Assembly (NCBI GenBank): GCA_902168245.1
Contig: CABHPA010000172.1
Coordinates: 1 to 63,910 of the forward strand
Length of the DNA stretch: 63,910 nucleotides
Source: Candidatus Melainabacteria bacterium
GTDB lineage: Bacteria > Cyanobacteriota > Vampirovibrionia > Vampirovibrionales > Vampirovibrionaceae
Direction: 5' to 3'
A program made the position numbers and the translations under genes. Below, one piece after another: positions 15,681 to 24,454 of this stretch (position 1 is its first letter; each line of letters starts with the position of its first letter). The notes below the pieces were generated by a model. That model was not told the origin of the DNA and did not search any database. It worked only from the letters and a program-made list of their open reading frames with translations.

Positions 15681-15929
15681 AATGCCCTCCCCCGGTCAGT
15701 TGTTTCACGGTGAAGCAGCCCTCCAAAGCAGGTTCGCAATGGATACGGCTTGGTTGCTACCGCCTATTATGCCGGTTGTCCCCGACCCGCGCAATTGAAC
15801 AACCGGCTAGCCTAACCCTCCCCATAACGATTACTTTGCGAGCGCCAGGAGCATGAGAAAGGCGTTCAAGAGTTCGCGCCTTTTGCCGATAGGCCATTCA
15901 GCGTACCGATATAAAGAAAACAAGAGAGT

Positions 15930-16523
15930 ATGGATATTTACGCAAGACGACAACCCGGGTTTACTTTGCCCGAACTATTGGTGTCTCTTGCCATTTTAGG
16001 CGTCATCGCCACATTTACCATACCCAAACTCCTGCAGGCTCAACAAGACCAGCGCTATAACAGCGAGGCAAAAGAGGCCGCCAGTATTATTGCAGCCGCC
16101 TACAGCCTGTACAAAGCCAGCAACGCCCCCACAAGCTCAACCACGGTCAGCGATCTGACACCCTATCTCAATTACGCCAAAGTGGATACCTCTTCCCTGG
16201 TGGACGATGTGCCGACCTATACCAGCGTCAACTGCTCCCAGGCCAATAAAGGCTGCCTGCTGCTCCATAATGGCGGCATGTTATGGTACCGCAAGGATTT
16301 TAGCTTTGGCGGCACGGCCACCACCAACGCCCTGTATTTTGCCTTCGACCCCGACGCGCAATACAGCGGCTCCTCCAGTGGCAGCAATAAAGCTGTTGAG
16401 TTCTGGCTTTATTTTAATGGCGGCTTAAAATCCTGGGGAGGCATGGATTCCGCCACCACCAACAGCTCAGGCTTAATCGGCGGCCCCAACGCCGCGCTGG
16501 ACCCGTCCTGGTTTTCTTGGTGA
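15930..16523 (+). CDS. Type IV prepilin / pseudopilin
   Basis: 197 residues. The leader MDIYARRQPG ends in the prepilin peptidase site G10/F11-T-L-P-E15 (GFTLPELLVSLAILGVIA), with Glu at +5 of the mature protein and the hydrophobic N-terminal helix. The rest is a Ser/Thr/Gly-rich globular domain with two cysteines (NCSQANKGC) that could form a small disulfide loop. It may be a minor pilin or a type II secretion pseudopilin. No pil or gsp genes flank it. Together with the Flp-like gene at 7986 the window has two orphan prepilins of different classes. Confidence 0.85.
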   Translation: MDIYARRQPGFTLPELLVSLAILGVIATFTIPKLLQAQQDQRYNSEAKEAASIIAAAYSLYKASNAPTSSTTVSDLTPYLNYAKVDTSSLVDDVPTYTSVNCSQANKGCLLLHNGGMLWYRKDFSFGGTATTNALYFAFDPDAQYSGSSSGSNKAVEFWLYFNGGLKSWGGMDSATTNSSGLIGGPNAALDPSWFSW

Positions 16524-16554
16524 CAGACGACCACTTGCAAATTGGGGAATGGGC

Positions 16555-16737
16555 CTACCGGATTTTACGGTAACTGTAACGATCCATTTCCGGCTTGCTC
16601 TCGCTGGCTTCCAGCCATGCCAGGTATTCTTCCTGGGATTGGCGCAGGCGCACAAAGTTTTCCACGGCGGCCATGTCTTCCAGACTCAAGCGTGGGGGAG
16701 CAAGGTTTACCAATTGTTTTGTCTGTTCGGTACTCAT
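16555..16737 (-). CDS. Small hypothetical protein
   Basis: A 60-residue protein starting MSTEQTKQLVNLAPP, preferred over a start seven codons earlier because GGAG precedes ATG 16737 by about ten bases. It is helical and charged with no membrane segment (LSLEDMAAVENFVRLRQ). Not recognised. It is convergent with the prepilin gene, 31 bases away. The 16738-16940 interval upstream shows no feature I can name. Confidence 0.5.
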   Translation of the reverse strand: MSTEQTKQLVNLAPPRLSLEDMAAVENFVRLRQSQEEYLAWLEASESKPEMDRYSYRKIR

Positions 16738-16940
16738 ATTGCGCGTTCTCCAAATCAATATATCTTACTGATATAAAAACTTGAATGGTTTCAAAATTGC
16801 CCAGCTACCCAAATCCGACCTAAAAACAGACGAATTCCATATAGCAGGCATATAGCCCAGGCAGCACAAAACTTTACATAAGCCGCTTCCAGATCAAAAA
16901 CCGCCACCCAATCGGAACCCATTCTCACATGGGGGAATCG

Positions 16941-18062
16941 CTAGTCGTCCAGCATCCCGTTTTTCAGGGCGATTTTCATGGCCTCCCCGGCTTCCACACG
17001 CTGCAAGGCTGCTTCAAAGCGGGCCATGGGCAGGCTATCCGTAATTAAAGGGCGAGGATCGACCTGCAAGGTGCTGAGCAGATCCAAAGCAGCCTTAAAA
17101 TGGTGCGGCGTGTGATGAAAGGAACTGACCAGCCGGATTTCATCATAATGGAGCCTGCGGGTATCGAACGTAACCGTGCTGCCACCGGGGCAACCGCCAA
17201 ACAAGTTAACCGCACCCCCTTTACGCACCAGCGACAGCGCCTTTTCCCAGGTTTCCGGCAGGCCAATGGCCTCAATGACTACGTCAAATCCGCGCCCGTC
17301 CGGGGTAAACTGCTGGCGAAGTCTGGTGGCGTCATTGTATTCGGACAGGTTCACCTGATTATCGGCCTGACCAAAACTGGCGGCCAGGGCCAGTTTTTGC
17401 GGATTCCGCGCAATGGCGGTTACATGCGCGCCTTTCAACTTGGCTGCGCGAACCATTAACTGCCCAATCGGCCCCAAACCCATCACCGCCACCCGATCGC
17501 CGGGCATCACACGGGCCTGGGCCAAGCCATGCAGGCACACCGCCAAAGGCTCGCAAAAGGCCGCCACTTCAAACGGCAGATGATCGGGAACCTGATAGGT
17601 GTTATAACGGGCAATCTGGGCCGGAACCCGGATGTATTCCGCATAAGCGCCGTTCAGCAAATCCAGGTTATCACACAGGTTGGTTTGCCCCTTGCCGCAA
17701 TAGAAACACTGGTAACATGGGGCGGAATTGGCCGCCACCACCCGGTCTCCCACCTGAAAACGGGATTGGCCCTCCCCGTTTTCGTCCTGATAAACCTGCG
17801 CCACGGTTCCGGCAAACTCATGCCCAAAGGGGGACGGGAAATTCTTCAGTAATACGGGATGCCCGCGCCGGTAGCACTTCACGTCCGTGCCGCAGGTCAG
17901 GGCGGATTCCACCCGAACCAGGATTTCTTCCGGCCCCAGTTGCGGAATGGGCGTTTTTTCATAGCGCACATCGTTCGGCTCGTAAAACAGGGCGGCCATC
18001 ATTTGACGGGAATCCTTTACGTGTTGGGCTGGCAAGGCTTCAGGGTCAGCAAACTGGCTCAT
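16941..18062 (-). CDS. Zinc-dependent MDR dehydrogenase (A)
   Basis: A 373-residue medium-chain dehydrogenase/reductase of the sorbitol/threonine dehydrogenase type. The catalytic zinc site is C57 (CGTD) with H81-E82 (FGHEFAG). The structural zinc lobe has C116, C119, C122 and C130. The Rossmann fold reads VMGLGPIGQLMVRAAKL. It oxidises or reduces an alcohol or polyol with NAD(P); the substrate cannot be read. Its ATG overlaps the stop of the upstream paralogue in an ATGA, so the two are translationally coupled and probably work on the same pathway or as a pair. Confidence 0.88.
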   Translation of the reverse strand: MSQFADPEALPAQHVKDSRQMMAALFYEPNDVRYEKTPIPQLGPEEILVRVESALTCGTDVKCYRRGHPVLLKNFPSPFGHEFAGTVAQVYQDENGEGQSRFQVGDRVVAANSAPCYQCFYCGKGQTNLCDNLDLLNGAYAEYIRVPAQIARYNTYQVPDHLPFEVAAFCEPLAVCLHGLAQARVMPGDRVAVMGLGPIGQLMVRAAKLKGAHVTAIARNPQKLALAASFGQADNQVNLSEYNDATRLRQQFTPDGRGFDVVIEAIGLPETWEKALSLVRKGGAVNLFGGCPGGSTVTFDTRRLHYDEIRLVSSFHHTPHHFKAALDLLSTLQVDPRPLITDSLPMARFEAALQRVEAGEAMKIALKNGMLDD

Positions 18063-19096
18063 GGAGAGTCTCCCATACTGATAAACACTTTGACCGCCTG
18101 CCCAGAACGATACAGTTCAAACGCCTGCCCAATTTCAGACAGCGGCATATTATGGCTGACCAGAGGCTTCACGTTAATTTTTCGGTTGAAAACGGTTTGG
18201 GCCGCTTGTTTTAAATCGCCAAGCGACGGAGAGTAACTGGTGATCAGGTTAATCTCCCTGAAGTACAGGCGGCTCGGATCTACGCCTGTACCCGCCGGGG
18301 CGCTGGTAAACACCACCAGGTTGCCGCCGTCCCGTACCAGTTCCAAGGCCAGTTCAATGGTTTTGGCGTTCACCACGCTCAAAAACACGGTATCCACCTG
18401 ACCCAAGGGAAGATGCCGACGCATCACCCCATCCAGGCGTTCTCGTTCCGTTACCGGATGAAAGGCATCCATTACAAAGCCGTGGGTACGGGCCAACGCG
18501 ATTCTATCCGCATCCAAATCCAGCCCGTAAACGGCAAAGCCATCATTCTGGTAAATCTGGGCCGCCATCAGGCCAATAAAGCCCAGTCCCACCACGGCGA
18601 CCGAACCGTTCACAGAGACCCCACCCCGGCGCACCGCCCGCAACACACAGGCCAGCGGCTCCACGCAACTGGCTTCGGCAGGGGTAACACCGTTCGGCAC
18701 TTTAAAGGCCGTATACTTCAAGTGTTCTTCGGTCAGGGCGATGTATTGGGAAAATCCGCCCGGCTCCAGGTTGGTGCGCTTGAACTGCCGACACATGGAC
18801 TCGCTGTCGTTCAGGCAATAATGACATTTTCGGCAAGGCACATGGTGCGCAGACACAATCAGGTCGCCCAGTTTCCAGCCGCTGGGATGCTCATCATCCA
18901 GCGCCTCTATAACGCCCACCACCTCATGCCCCAGCACACTGCCCGGACTCGCTTTCTGGTGGACAAATTTATCCAGATCCGAGCCACAGAGGCCGCAACC
19001 CATCACTTTAACCAGCGCCCCCTTGGGCGGCAAGGACGGCACCGGCACTTGGGACAGACCTATTTCGTAATTTTCCTGAATTTGCGCAACCAACAT
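18059..19096 (-). CDS. Zinc-dependent MDR dehydrogenase (B)
   Basis: A 345-residue paralogue of the downstream gene. The catalytic site is C37 (CGLCGSD) with H57-E58 (LGHEVVG). The structural zinc cysteines are C88, C91, C94 and C102. The Rossmann motif is VVGLGFIGLMAAQIY with an acidic residue in GLDLDADR, favouring NAD. The Shine-Dalgarno is weak. It is first in a two-gene unit, overlapping the next gene by four bases. The proteins differ enough that substrate specificity probably differs, for example successive steps on a sugar alcohol. Confidence 0.88.
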   Translation of the reverse strand: MLVAQIQENYEIGLSQVPVPSLPPKGALVKVMGCGLCGSDLDKFVHQKASPGSVLGHEVVGVIEALDDEHPSGWKLGDLIVSAHHVPCRKCHYCLNDSESMCRQFKRTNLEPGGFSQYIALTEEHLKYTAFKVPNGVTPAEASCVEPLACVLRAVRRGGVSVNGSVAVVGLGFIGLMAAQIYQNDGFAVYGLDLDADRIALARTHGFVMDAFHPVTERERLDGVMRRHLPLGQVDTVFLSVVNAKTIELALELVRDGGNLVVFTSAPAGTGVDPSRLYFREINLITSYSPSLGDLKQAAQTVFNRKINVKPLVSHNMPLSEIGQAFELYRSGQAVKVFISMGDSP

Positions 19097-19138
19097 ACGG
19101 ATCGAACTTCTTTAACACTTGATACAAAGAAATATGAA

Positions 19139-19168
19139 TTGGGGAAAACGGCTTTCTCCCGTTATACT
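19139..19168 (+). promoter_or_regulatory. Possible promoter of the lipid gene cluster
   Basis: -35-like TTGGGG (19139-19144), 18-base spacer, -10 TATACT (19163-19168), about 130 bases before yceD in the interval divergent from the dehydrogenase pair. Confidence 0.35.
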
Positions 19169-19300
19169 TGAGCCAAAGCAGCCCATTTACGGCCTTGGGA
19201 ACTTCTCTGTTCGGCCGGTGGAAATGCTATCCTAATAAAAACCCAAACACCCCCGGATTGCCAAGCGCAAGCGCGGGCCGCCCAAAGGAGACTAGCGTCA

Positions 19301-19756
19301 ATGGAACCGACATCAGAAACATTCCCGCAGGAACAATCCGGCGAGCGCCTGAAAGTCAGCGATGTCGTGCGAAACCCAAAAGGGGCCACCCGCTTTCAGG
19401 GCAACTACGCGTTTGAGGATCCCAAAACCGCAGGCGTTATCTCGTGCAACTGGCAAGTTCAGCCAGAAGCCGCCGGTTTAAGCATTCACGGCAAGCTGCA
19501 TGGCGCTATGGAACTTGAGTGCGGCCGCTGCCTGGAGACTTACCGGGTGCCTGTCGACCTGGAAATTGACGAACGTTTTGTATTCGACCGCTTTGTGGAA
19601 CGCCACGAAAAAGAGAAAGAACTGCAATCCGACGACTTTTTCGAAGTGGTGGACGAGGAAGGCGAACTGGATCTGAAGGATCTGGTTCACCAGTTCCTGA
19701 TTCTCGAAGCCGAGAACCAGCTTGCCTGCGGACGGCCGGAGTGCCGTTTCGCCTAG
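19301..19756 (+). CDS. yceD: YceD/DUF177 family protein
   Basis: 151 residues, ATG preceded by AAAGGAG. The DUF177 signature cysteines are present: LECGRCLE in the middle and CGRPEC at the C-terminus, with an acidic stretch between. YceD proteins are almost always found directly upstream of rpmF, as here, and in plants and bacteria are linked to 23S rRNA accumulation. The cluster then runs into plsX and fab genes, as in many Gram-negative bacteria. Function in this organism is inferred from family and position. Confidence 0.9.
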   Translation: MEPTSETFPQEQSGERLKVSDVVRNPKGATRFQGNYAFEDPKTAGVISCNWQVQPEAAGLSIHGKLHGAMELECGRCLETYRVPVDLEIDERFVFDRFVERHEKEKELQSDDFFEVVDEEGELDLKDLVHQFLILEAENQLACGRPECRFA

Positions 19757-19837
19757 TCCCGCCAGTCTTTGAGATCAGCCCCCTTGTATCGCCGGGATTT
19801 TTTTGTAAGAATCGTCGCTACGTATCTGTGTCCTAGA

Positions 19838-19855
19838 TCTGATATACCTATCAGA
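19838..19855 (+). promoter_or_regulatory. Inverted repeat upstream of rpmF-plsX
   Basis: TCTGATA-TACC-TATCAGA, a perfect 7-bp inverted repeat 28 bases before the rpmF start. AGAATCGT occurs near 19808 and again overlapping the repeat's right end. It could be an operator for the lipid genes. It is unlike the FapR consensus. Confidence 0.4.
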
Positions 19856-19882
19856 ATCGTATCTAAATAGAGGTATTTCCCC

Positions 19883-20077
19883 ATGCCAGTTCCCAAGAAG
19901 CGTGTTGGTCACTCCGATCAGGCTCATCGTCGTGCCAACTGGAAAGCCACTCTCGCCGCCAAAACCACCTGCCCCCACTGTGGCACCATCAAGTTGCCCC
20001 ACTGCCTTTGCACCGCTTGCGGCTACTACAATGGCCGCGTGGTCAGCGAGAAATTCCACGCACACCACGAACACTAG
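19883..20077 (+). CDS. rpmF: 50S ribosomal protein L32
   Basis: A 64-residue component of the large ribosomal subunit. The N-terminus PVPKKRVGHSDQAHRRANW is characteristic. The zinc-ribbon (C+) form is intact: C30-x2-C33 and C43-x2-C46. The family is normally 55-65 residues. It lies between yceD and plsX in the conserved order and is 30 bases from plsX. Confidence 0.97.
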   Translation: MPVPKKRVGHSDQAHRRANWKATLAAKTTCPHCGTIKLPHCLCTACGYYNGRVVSEKFHAHHEH

Positions 20078-20107
20078 TCGTTTTATTTTAGATAAAGACT
20101 TATTACA

Positions 20108-21148
20108 ATGGCGAACCACCCCATCCGAATCGCGGTCGATGCCATGGGAGGCGATCACGCGCCCCAGGAAATTGTTAGCGGTGCTGTGCAAGGCGCACGA
20201 GCGTATGGGGTGGAAGTGCTGTTGGTTGGCCCGCCCGATATCATTGAGGCGGAGCTACAAAAGCACGACACCCAAGGCATTCGCTACCAAATCGTCCCGG
20301 CCAGCGAAGTGATTGAAATGGGCGAGTCCCCTTCGGTGGGCTTGCGCAAGAAAAAAGACGCCTCCATCATCGTCACCGCCAAATGCGTAAAAAGAGGCGA
20401 TGCCCAGGGAATGGTGGCTGCAGGCAGTACGGGAGCCGCCATGGCTTCCGCTTTGCTATACGTAGGGCGGATTGAAGGGGTAGACAGGCCCGCCATTGGG
20501 GTGCTTCTGCCATCCATTTCAAGCCCTTGCCTGTTGATTGACGCGGGCGCCAATGCGGACTGCACACCGGAAATGCTGTCCCAGTTCGCGGTCATGGGCA
20601 ATATATACATGCAGAACGTGCGTAATGTTAAAAAACCGCGCGTTGGGCTGCTCAACATTGGCGAAGAGCAGAGCAAGGGTAACGCCTTTGCCCACACCGC
20701 TTTTCAGTTGCTGGAAAAAGACCCGCGATTCCACTTTATCGGCAATGTGGAAGGCAAGGAACTGTTTATGGACGGGGCCGATGTGGCCGTGACCGATGGT
20801 TTTACCGGCAATGTGGCCTTGAAATCCGCTGAAGGCGTGATGAAAATGTTCGGGGCCACCTTAAAAACAGAATTAAAGCGCAGTATGAAAACCAAGTTAG
20901 GCTATCTGCTGGCAGAACCCGCCTTAAAAGCCACCAGTAAAAAAGTGGATCCCGAGGAAGTGGGCGGCTCGCTGTTGTTTGGCATCAAGGGCGTTTGCGT
21001 CATCAGCCATGGCAGCAGCAAGGCCAGGGGCATCAAGAACGCGATTCGAGTCGCCAAGGAAGCCGTTGTGGCCGATGTACTGGGCAAAATCACCAACCAG
21101 ATACGAGAAGGAATCGATATCCATGAGCATGCCTCCGAAATCTTCTGA
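20108..21148 (+). CDS. plsX: Phosphate acyltransferase
   Basis: Makes acyl-phosphate from acyl-ACP, the donor for PlsY in phosphatidic acid synthesis, at the inner face of the membrane. 346 residues with the family signatures AVDAMGGDHAP at the N-terminus, AAGSTGAAMA, DAGANADCTPEML, GLLNIGEE and TDGFTGNVALK. Its last 26 bases overlap the start of fabH, implying coupled translation. First enzyme gene of the fatty-acid block. Confidence 0.96.
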   Translation: MANHPIRIAVDAMGGDHAPQEIVSGAVQGARAYGVEVLLVGPPDIIEAELQKHDTQGIRYQIVPASEVIEMGESPSVGLRKKKDASIIVTAKCVKRGDAQGMVAAGSTGAAMASALLYVGRIEGVDRPAIGVLLPSISSPCLLIDAGANADCTPEMLSQFAVMGNIYMQNVRNVKKPRVGLLNIGEEQSKGNAFAHTAFQLLEKDPRFHFIGNVEGKELFMDGADVAVTDGFTGNVALKSAEGVMKMFGATLKTELKRSMKTKLGYLLAEPALKATSKKVDPEEVGGSLLFGIKGVCVISHGSSKARGIKNAIRVAKEAVVADVLGKITNQIREGIDIHEHASEIF

Positions 21149-22283
21149 CGAGTATTCCGCCAACGAGCAGAATGGCCGATCCGCAAAAGATCAGTCAGGC
21201 TTCGCCCCAGCGGGATACGGCGTCAGCATGGCCGGAATTGGCGCCTATGTCCCGAAGCGGTGCATTACCAACGATGATATCGCCACACTGGTTGAAACTT
21301 CGGATGATTGGATTCAGACTCGCACTGGTATTCGAACCCGGCATGTGGTTTCCGGGGATGAAAGCGTTGCGGATTTGGCCATTGAGGCTGCTCACCAGGC
21401 GCTTGCCAGCGCGGGCATGCAGGGTTCCGAGATTGAGCTGATTATCGTGGCCTCCTCCACCCCAGATACCATTTATCCGGCAGTGGCCTGCCAGGTGCAA
21501 ACCGCTATTGGTGCAAGCAACGCCGCCGGTTTCGATATGGCATTGGCTTGCTCCGGCTTTGTTTATGGGTTGGTGATTGCCCAACAGTTCCTGAAAACGG
21601 GCATGCACAAAACCGCGTTGGTGATTGGGGCCGATATTCATTCCCGTTACACGAACTGGCATGATCGAAACACCTGCATTTTATTTGGCGACGGCGCCGG
21701 GGCTGCGATTCTGAAAGCGGAGCTTGGCGGGGAAGACAACATCCTGGCCAATGATCTCCATTTGGACGGCAGCAAGGGCATGGAACTGACCCTGTTTACC
21801 CAGGCGGAGAACTGCCCGCTGGTGGAACCTAAAACGCCGGTCAATGATTACGTGTATATGAACGGTCGCGAAGTGTTCAAATTCGCGGTGGGCGTGGTTC
21901 CTAAATCGATTCAGCAGGTACTGGATCGTTCGGGACTATCGATTGAGGATGTCGATCATGTGGTGTTGCACCAGGCAAACATCCGCATTATGCAGGCCAT
22001 GTCTGAAAAGCTGAATATTCCGGAAGATCGGCTAATCGTAAATCTGGATAAGTATGGCAACACGTCCGCAGCGTCCATTCCCATTGCTTTGAACGAAGCC
22101 GTGCTGAACGGTCGGGTCAAGCCAGGCGATTTGCTGGTTATGTGCGGCTTTGGCGCGGGCTTGGCGTGGGGAACCACCATTATACGCTGGACAGCCGTGG
22201 ATCAACGCTGCCCACAGGCATTAAAAGATGAAATGCAAAAGAAGCAGGACGCCATGAAGCCTTTAGAGCTGGTTTCCCGCTAG
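21123..22283 (+). CDS. fabH: 3-oxoacyl-ACP synthase III
   Basis: Condenses acetyl-CoA with malonyl-ACP to start fatty-acid chains (EC 2.3.1.180). ATG 21123 (386 residues) is chosen because AAGGA lies upstream; it gives an N-terminal extension of about 34 hydrophilic residues compared with typical FabH. The catalytic triad is C143 (LACSGF), H283 (VVLHQANIR) and N313 (YGNTSAAS). The ETSDDWIQTRTGI box is conserved. A few codons later starts would also be possible. It overlaps plsX and is 23 bases from fabD. Confidence 0.95.
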   Translation: MSMPPKSSDEYSANEQNGRSAKDQSGFAPAGYGVSMAGIGAYVPKRCITNDDIATLVETSDDWIQTRTGIRTRHVVSGDESVADLAIEAAHQALASAGMQGSEIELIIVASSTPDTIYPAVACQVQTAIGASNAAGFDMALACSGFVYGLVIAQQFLKTGMHKTALVIGADIHSRYTNWHDRNTCILFGDGAGAAILKAELGGEDNILANDLHLDGSKGMELTLFTQAENCPLVEPKTPVNDYVYMNGREVFKFAVGVVPKSIQQVLDRSGLSIEDVDHVVLHQANIRIMQAMSEKLNIPEDRLIVNLDKYGNTSAASIPIALNEAVLNGRVKPGDLLVMCGFGAGLAWGTTIIRWTAVDQRCPQALKDEMQKKQDAMKPLELVSR

Positions 22284-22306
22284 TTGTCTCAGGAAGGGAT
22301 AATCAC

Positions 22307-23257
22307 ATGAGCAAAGTGGCATTTGTATTTCCAGGGCAAGGCTCCCAATCGGTCGGCATGGGACAAGATTTTTCTGATCAGCCAGCGGCCCAAAAAGTGT
22401 ATGGCACTTTTAACCGACTGGTGGCTTCCAATTTGAGCGACGTTTGCTTTAACGGTCCCGAAGAGGAGTTAAGGCGCACGTTGTACACTCAGCCCGCAAT
22501 TTTGGCGACCTCCTTGGCCGCACTGGAACTTTTGCGAGAAAAAACCCAGGTGCAGCCGGTTTTGGTGGCTGGTCATAGTTTGGGAGAATACGGCGCATTG
22601 TATGCGGCTGGCGCTATCTCTCTTGAAACGGCTGCCCAGTTGGTCAAACGGAGATCCGAACTGATGGAGGCGGCTCCCAAAGGCGCCATGAGCGCTGTGT
22701 TGGGCCTGGACGGGCAAAGCGTGGAAACCGTGGTGGACGCTTATCGCAAGGAGTTTCAGACCGTGATTGCGGTTGCCAACTACAATACGGACAATCAAAC
22801 CGTCATTTCCGGCTCCCCGGAAGCGGTTGAAAAAGTCTCCCTTCTCCTCAAAGAAGCAGGAGCCAAACGCGTGATGCCTTTGCCTGTGGGTGGCGCTTTT
22901 CATTCCCCGTTGATGAACCCGGCGGCTGAAGCCTTTGCTGACTATCTATCGGATTTCGGGTTTGAAAACGCCAAAATCCCTGTAGTCACAAACGTAGACG
23001 CCAAGCCGACCACGGACGCTGCGGAAATTCAGGAGAAACTGGGCAGGCAAATCGACAGTTCCGTACGGTGGACACAAACCATGACCCGCATGGTTGGCGA
23101 ACATGGCATTGATACCGTGGTGGAAATCGGCCCTGGCAAGGTGCTGACCGGCATGTTCAAGAAAATGTTCCCCGATGTTCAATTGTACAACGTGCTGGAT
23201 CTGGCCTCTATTGAGGAAATCGCGGCCCAACTCAACGCAAGCCTGGCCAGCGTATAG
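22307..23257 (+). CDS. fabD: Malonyl-CoA:ACP transacylase
   Basis: Transfers malonyl from CoA to ACP (EC 2.3.1.39). 316 residues, a usual length. Signatures: FPGQGSQ at 8-14, the nucleophile Ser91 in GHSLGEYGAL, the QTVISGSPEAVE segment and the catalytic His region GGAFHSPLM. The C-terminal VVEIGPGKVLTGM is also conserved. It lies in the plsX-fabH-fabD-fabG-acpP order, consistent with a single operon. Confidence 0.97.
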   Translation: MSKVAFVFPGQGSQSVGMGQDFSDQPAAQKVYGTFNRLVASNLSDVCFNGPEEELRRTLYTQPAILATSLAALELLREKTQVQPVLVAGHSLGEYGALYAAGAISLETAAQLVKRRSELMEAAPKGAMSAVLGLDGQSVETVVDAYRKEFQTVIAVANYNTDNQTVISGSPEAVEKVSLLLKEAGAKRVMPLPVGGAFHSPLMNPAAEAFADYLSDFGFENAKIPVVTNVDAKPTTDAAEIQEKLGRQIDSSVRWTQTMTRMVGEHGIDTVVEIGPGKVLTGMFKKMFPDVQLYNVLDLASIEEIAAQLNASLASV

Positions 23258-23292
23258 GCCAACACGGTTTTACAGGTTAAGGAAAATACGAC

Positions 23293-24027
23293 ATGAGCGA
23301 ACATAAAGGTAAAGCAGCGGTTGTTACAGGCGGTTCCCGCGGGATTGGCAAGGCTATTGTGCTGACTTTGGCTGCGGCGGGCTTCAATGTGGCTTTCAGT
23401 TACGCCTCCAACCAGGCGGCGGCTGAGGAAGTTGAAAAGGCGGCCAAGACGTTCGGGGTGGAAGTCCTGGCAGTGAAAGCCGACGCAGCGGACGCCGAGC
23501 AGGCACAAGCATTGGTTGAGCAAGCCCACAAACAGTTTGGCCGGATTGACGCCCTGGTTAACAACGCAGGCATTGCAAAAGACAACCTGCTGATGCGGAT
23601 GAGCAACGAAGATTGGGACAAGGTGCTGGACACCAACCTGTCCGGCGCGTTCTACACCAGCCGCGCGGTCGCCCGGATTATGCTCAAACAACGTTCCGGG
23701 GCCATTATCAACCTGTCCAGCGTGGTGGGCGTGTTTGGAAACGCGGGTCAGGCCAACTATGCGGCCAGCAAGGCGGGGCTAATCGGCTTCACGAAGTCGT
23801 TGGCAAAAGAACTGGGAAGCCGGAGCGTGACGGCCAACGTGATCGCCCCCGGTTTCATTGAAACAGACATGACGGAAAGCGTCCCGAAGGAGAAGTTGCT
23901 GGAGCATATCCCGCTTGGCCGCCTCGGAGAGCCTGAAGATATTGCCAAGACTGTCTTATTTTTGATAACATCGGGGAGTTATATAACCGGCCAGGTGATT
24001 CATGTGGATGGCGGGCTTGTTTTCTAG
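23293..24027 (+). CDS. fabG: 3-oxoacyl-ACP reductase
   Basis: NADPH-dependent reduction of 3-oxoacyl-ACP (EC 1.1.1.100). 244 residues, a classical SDR: cofactor loop TGGSRGIG (12-19), NNAG (90-93), and the catalytic S143-Y156-K160 (YAASK). The C-terminus GQVIHVDGGLVF is typical of FabG. The gap to acpP is about 80 bases, larger than others in the cluster, so acpP may have an extra promoter. Confidence 0.96.
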   Translation: MSEHKGKAAVVTGGSRGIGKAIVLTLAAAGFNVAFSYASNQAAAEEVEKAAKTFGVEVLAVKADAADAEQAQALVEQAHKQFGRIDALVNNAGIAKDNLLMRMSNEDWDKVLDTNLSGAFYTSRAVARIMLKQRSGAIINLSSVVGVFGNAGQANYAASKAGLIGFTKSLAKELGSRSVTANVIAPGFIETDMTESVPKEKLLEHIPLGRLGEPEDIAKTVLFLITSGSYITGQVIHVDGGLVF

Positions 24028-24108
24028 AACCTGTTTACCCCTGAGTCGGCCAATAACCCCGCTCAAAGAAGTTTTACTCACTCATTAAAATTACTGGAGG
24101 CTACTATT

Positions 24109-24357
24109 ATGGGCAACGCTACTCAAACCGTTTTTGAAAGAGTCAAGAAAGTTATCGTCGAACAATTGAGCGTCGATGAGGCCGAAGTGACCCCGGAAGC
24201 CAACTTCACCCAAGATCTGGGCGCTGATTCGCTGGATACCGTTGAACTGGTTATGGCGTTTGAAGAAGAGTTCGGCACCGAAATTCCCGATGAAGAAGCT
24301 GAAAAAATCCAAACCGTGCAAGATGCGGTCAGCTACATTGAGAAGAACCAGAAATAG
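24109..24357 (+). CDS. acpP: Acyl carrier protein
   Basis: An 82-residue acidic carrier for growing acyl chains. The phosphopantetheine attachment is Ser41 in [12 protein letters not shown]. Start ATG 24109 has GGAGG nearby (TGGAGGCTACTATT). A strong intrinsic terminator follows directly and separates it from fabF, which fits a very abundant acpP message and limited read-through. Confidence 0.97.
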   Translation: MGNATQTVFERVKKVIVEQLSVDEAEVTPEANFTQDLGADSLDTVELVMAFEEEFGTEIPDEEAEKIQTVQDAVSYIEKNQK

Positions 24358-24369
24358 TCTTTAAAAAGA

Positions 24370-24409
24370 GAGCCTTGCGGGAGTTTTCAGAGAACCGCAA
24401 GGCTCTTTT
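24370..24409 (+). terminator. Terminator/attenuator between acpP and fabF
   Basis: GAGCCTTGCGG (24370-24380) pairs perfectly with CCGCAAGGCTC (24395-24405), followed by TTTT. fabF starts 46 bases later. Confidence 0.88.
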
Positions 24410-24454
24410 CCAATCCCCTTACTACAGAGAAACGATAAGGTTCTGTTAGACACC

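Noticed and set aside
19838-19855. FapR operator
   Set aside because: The palindrome does not resemble the FapR consensus; reported only as an unassigned inverted repeat.
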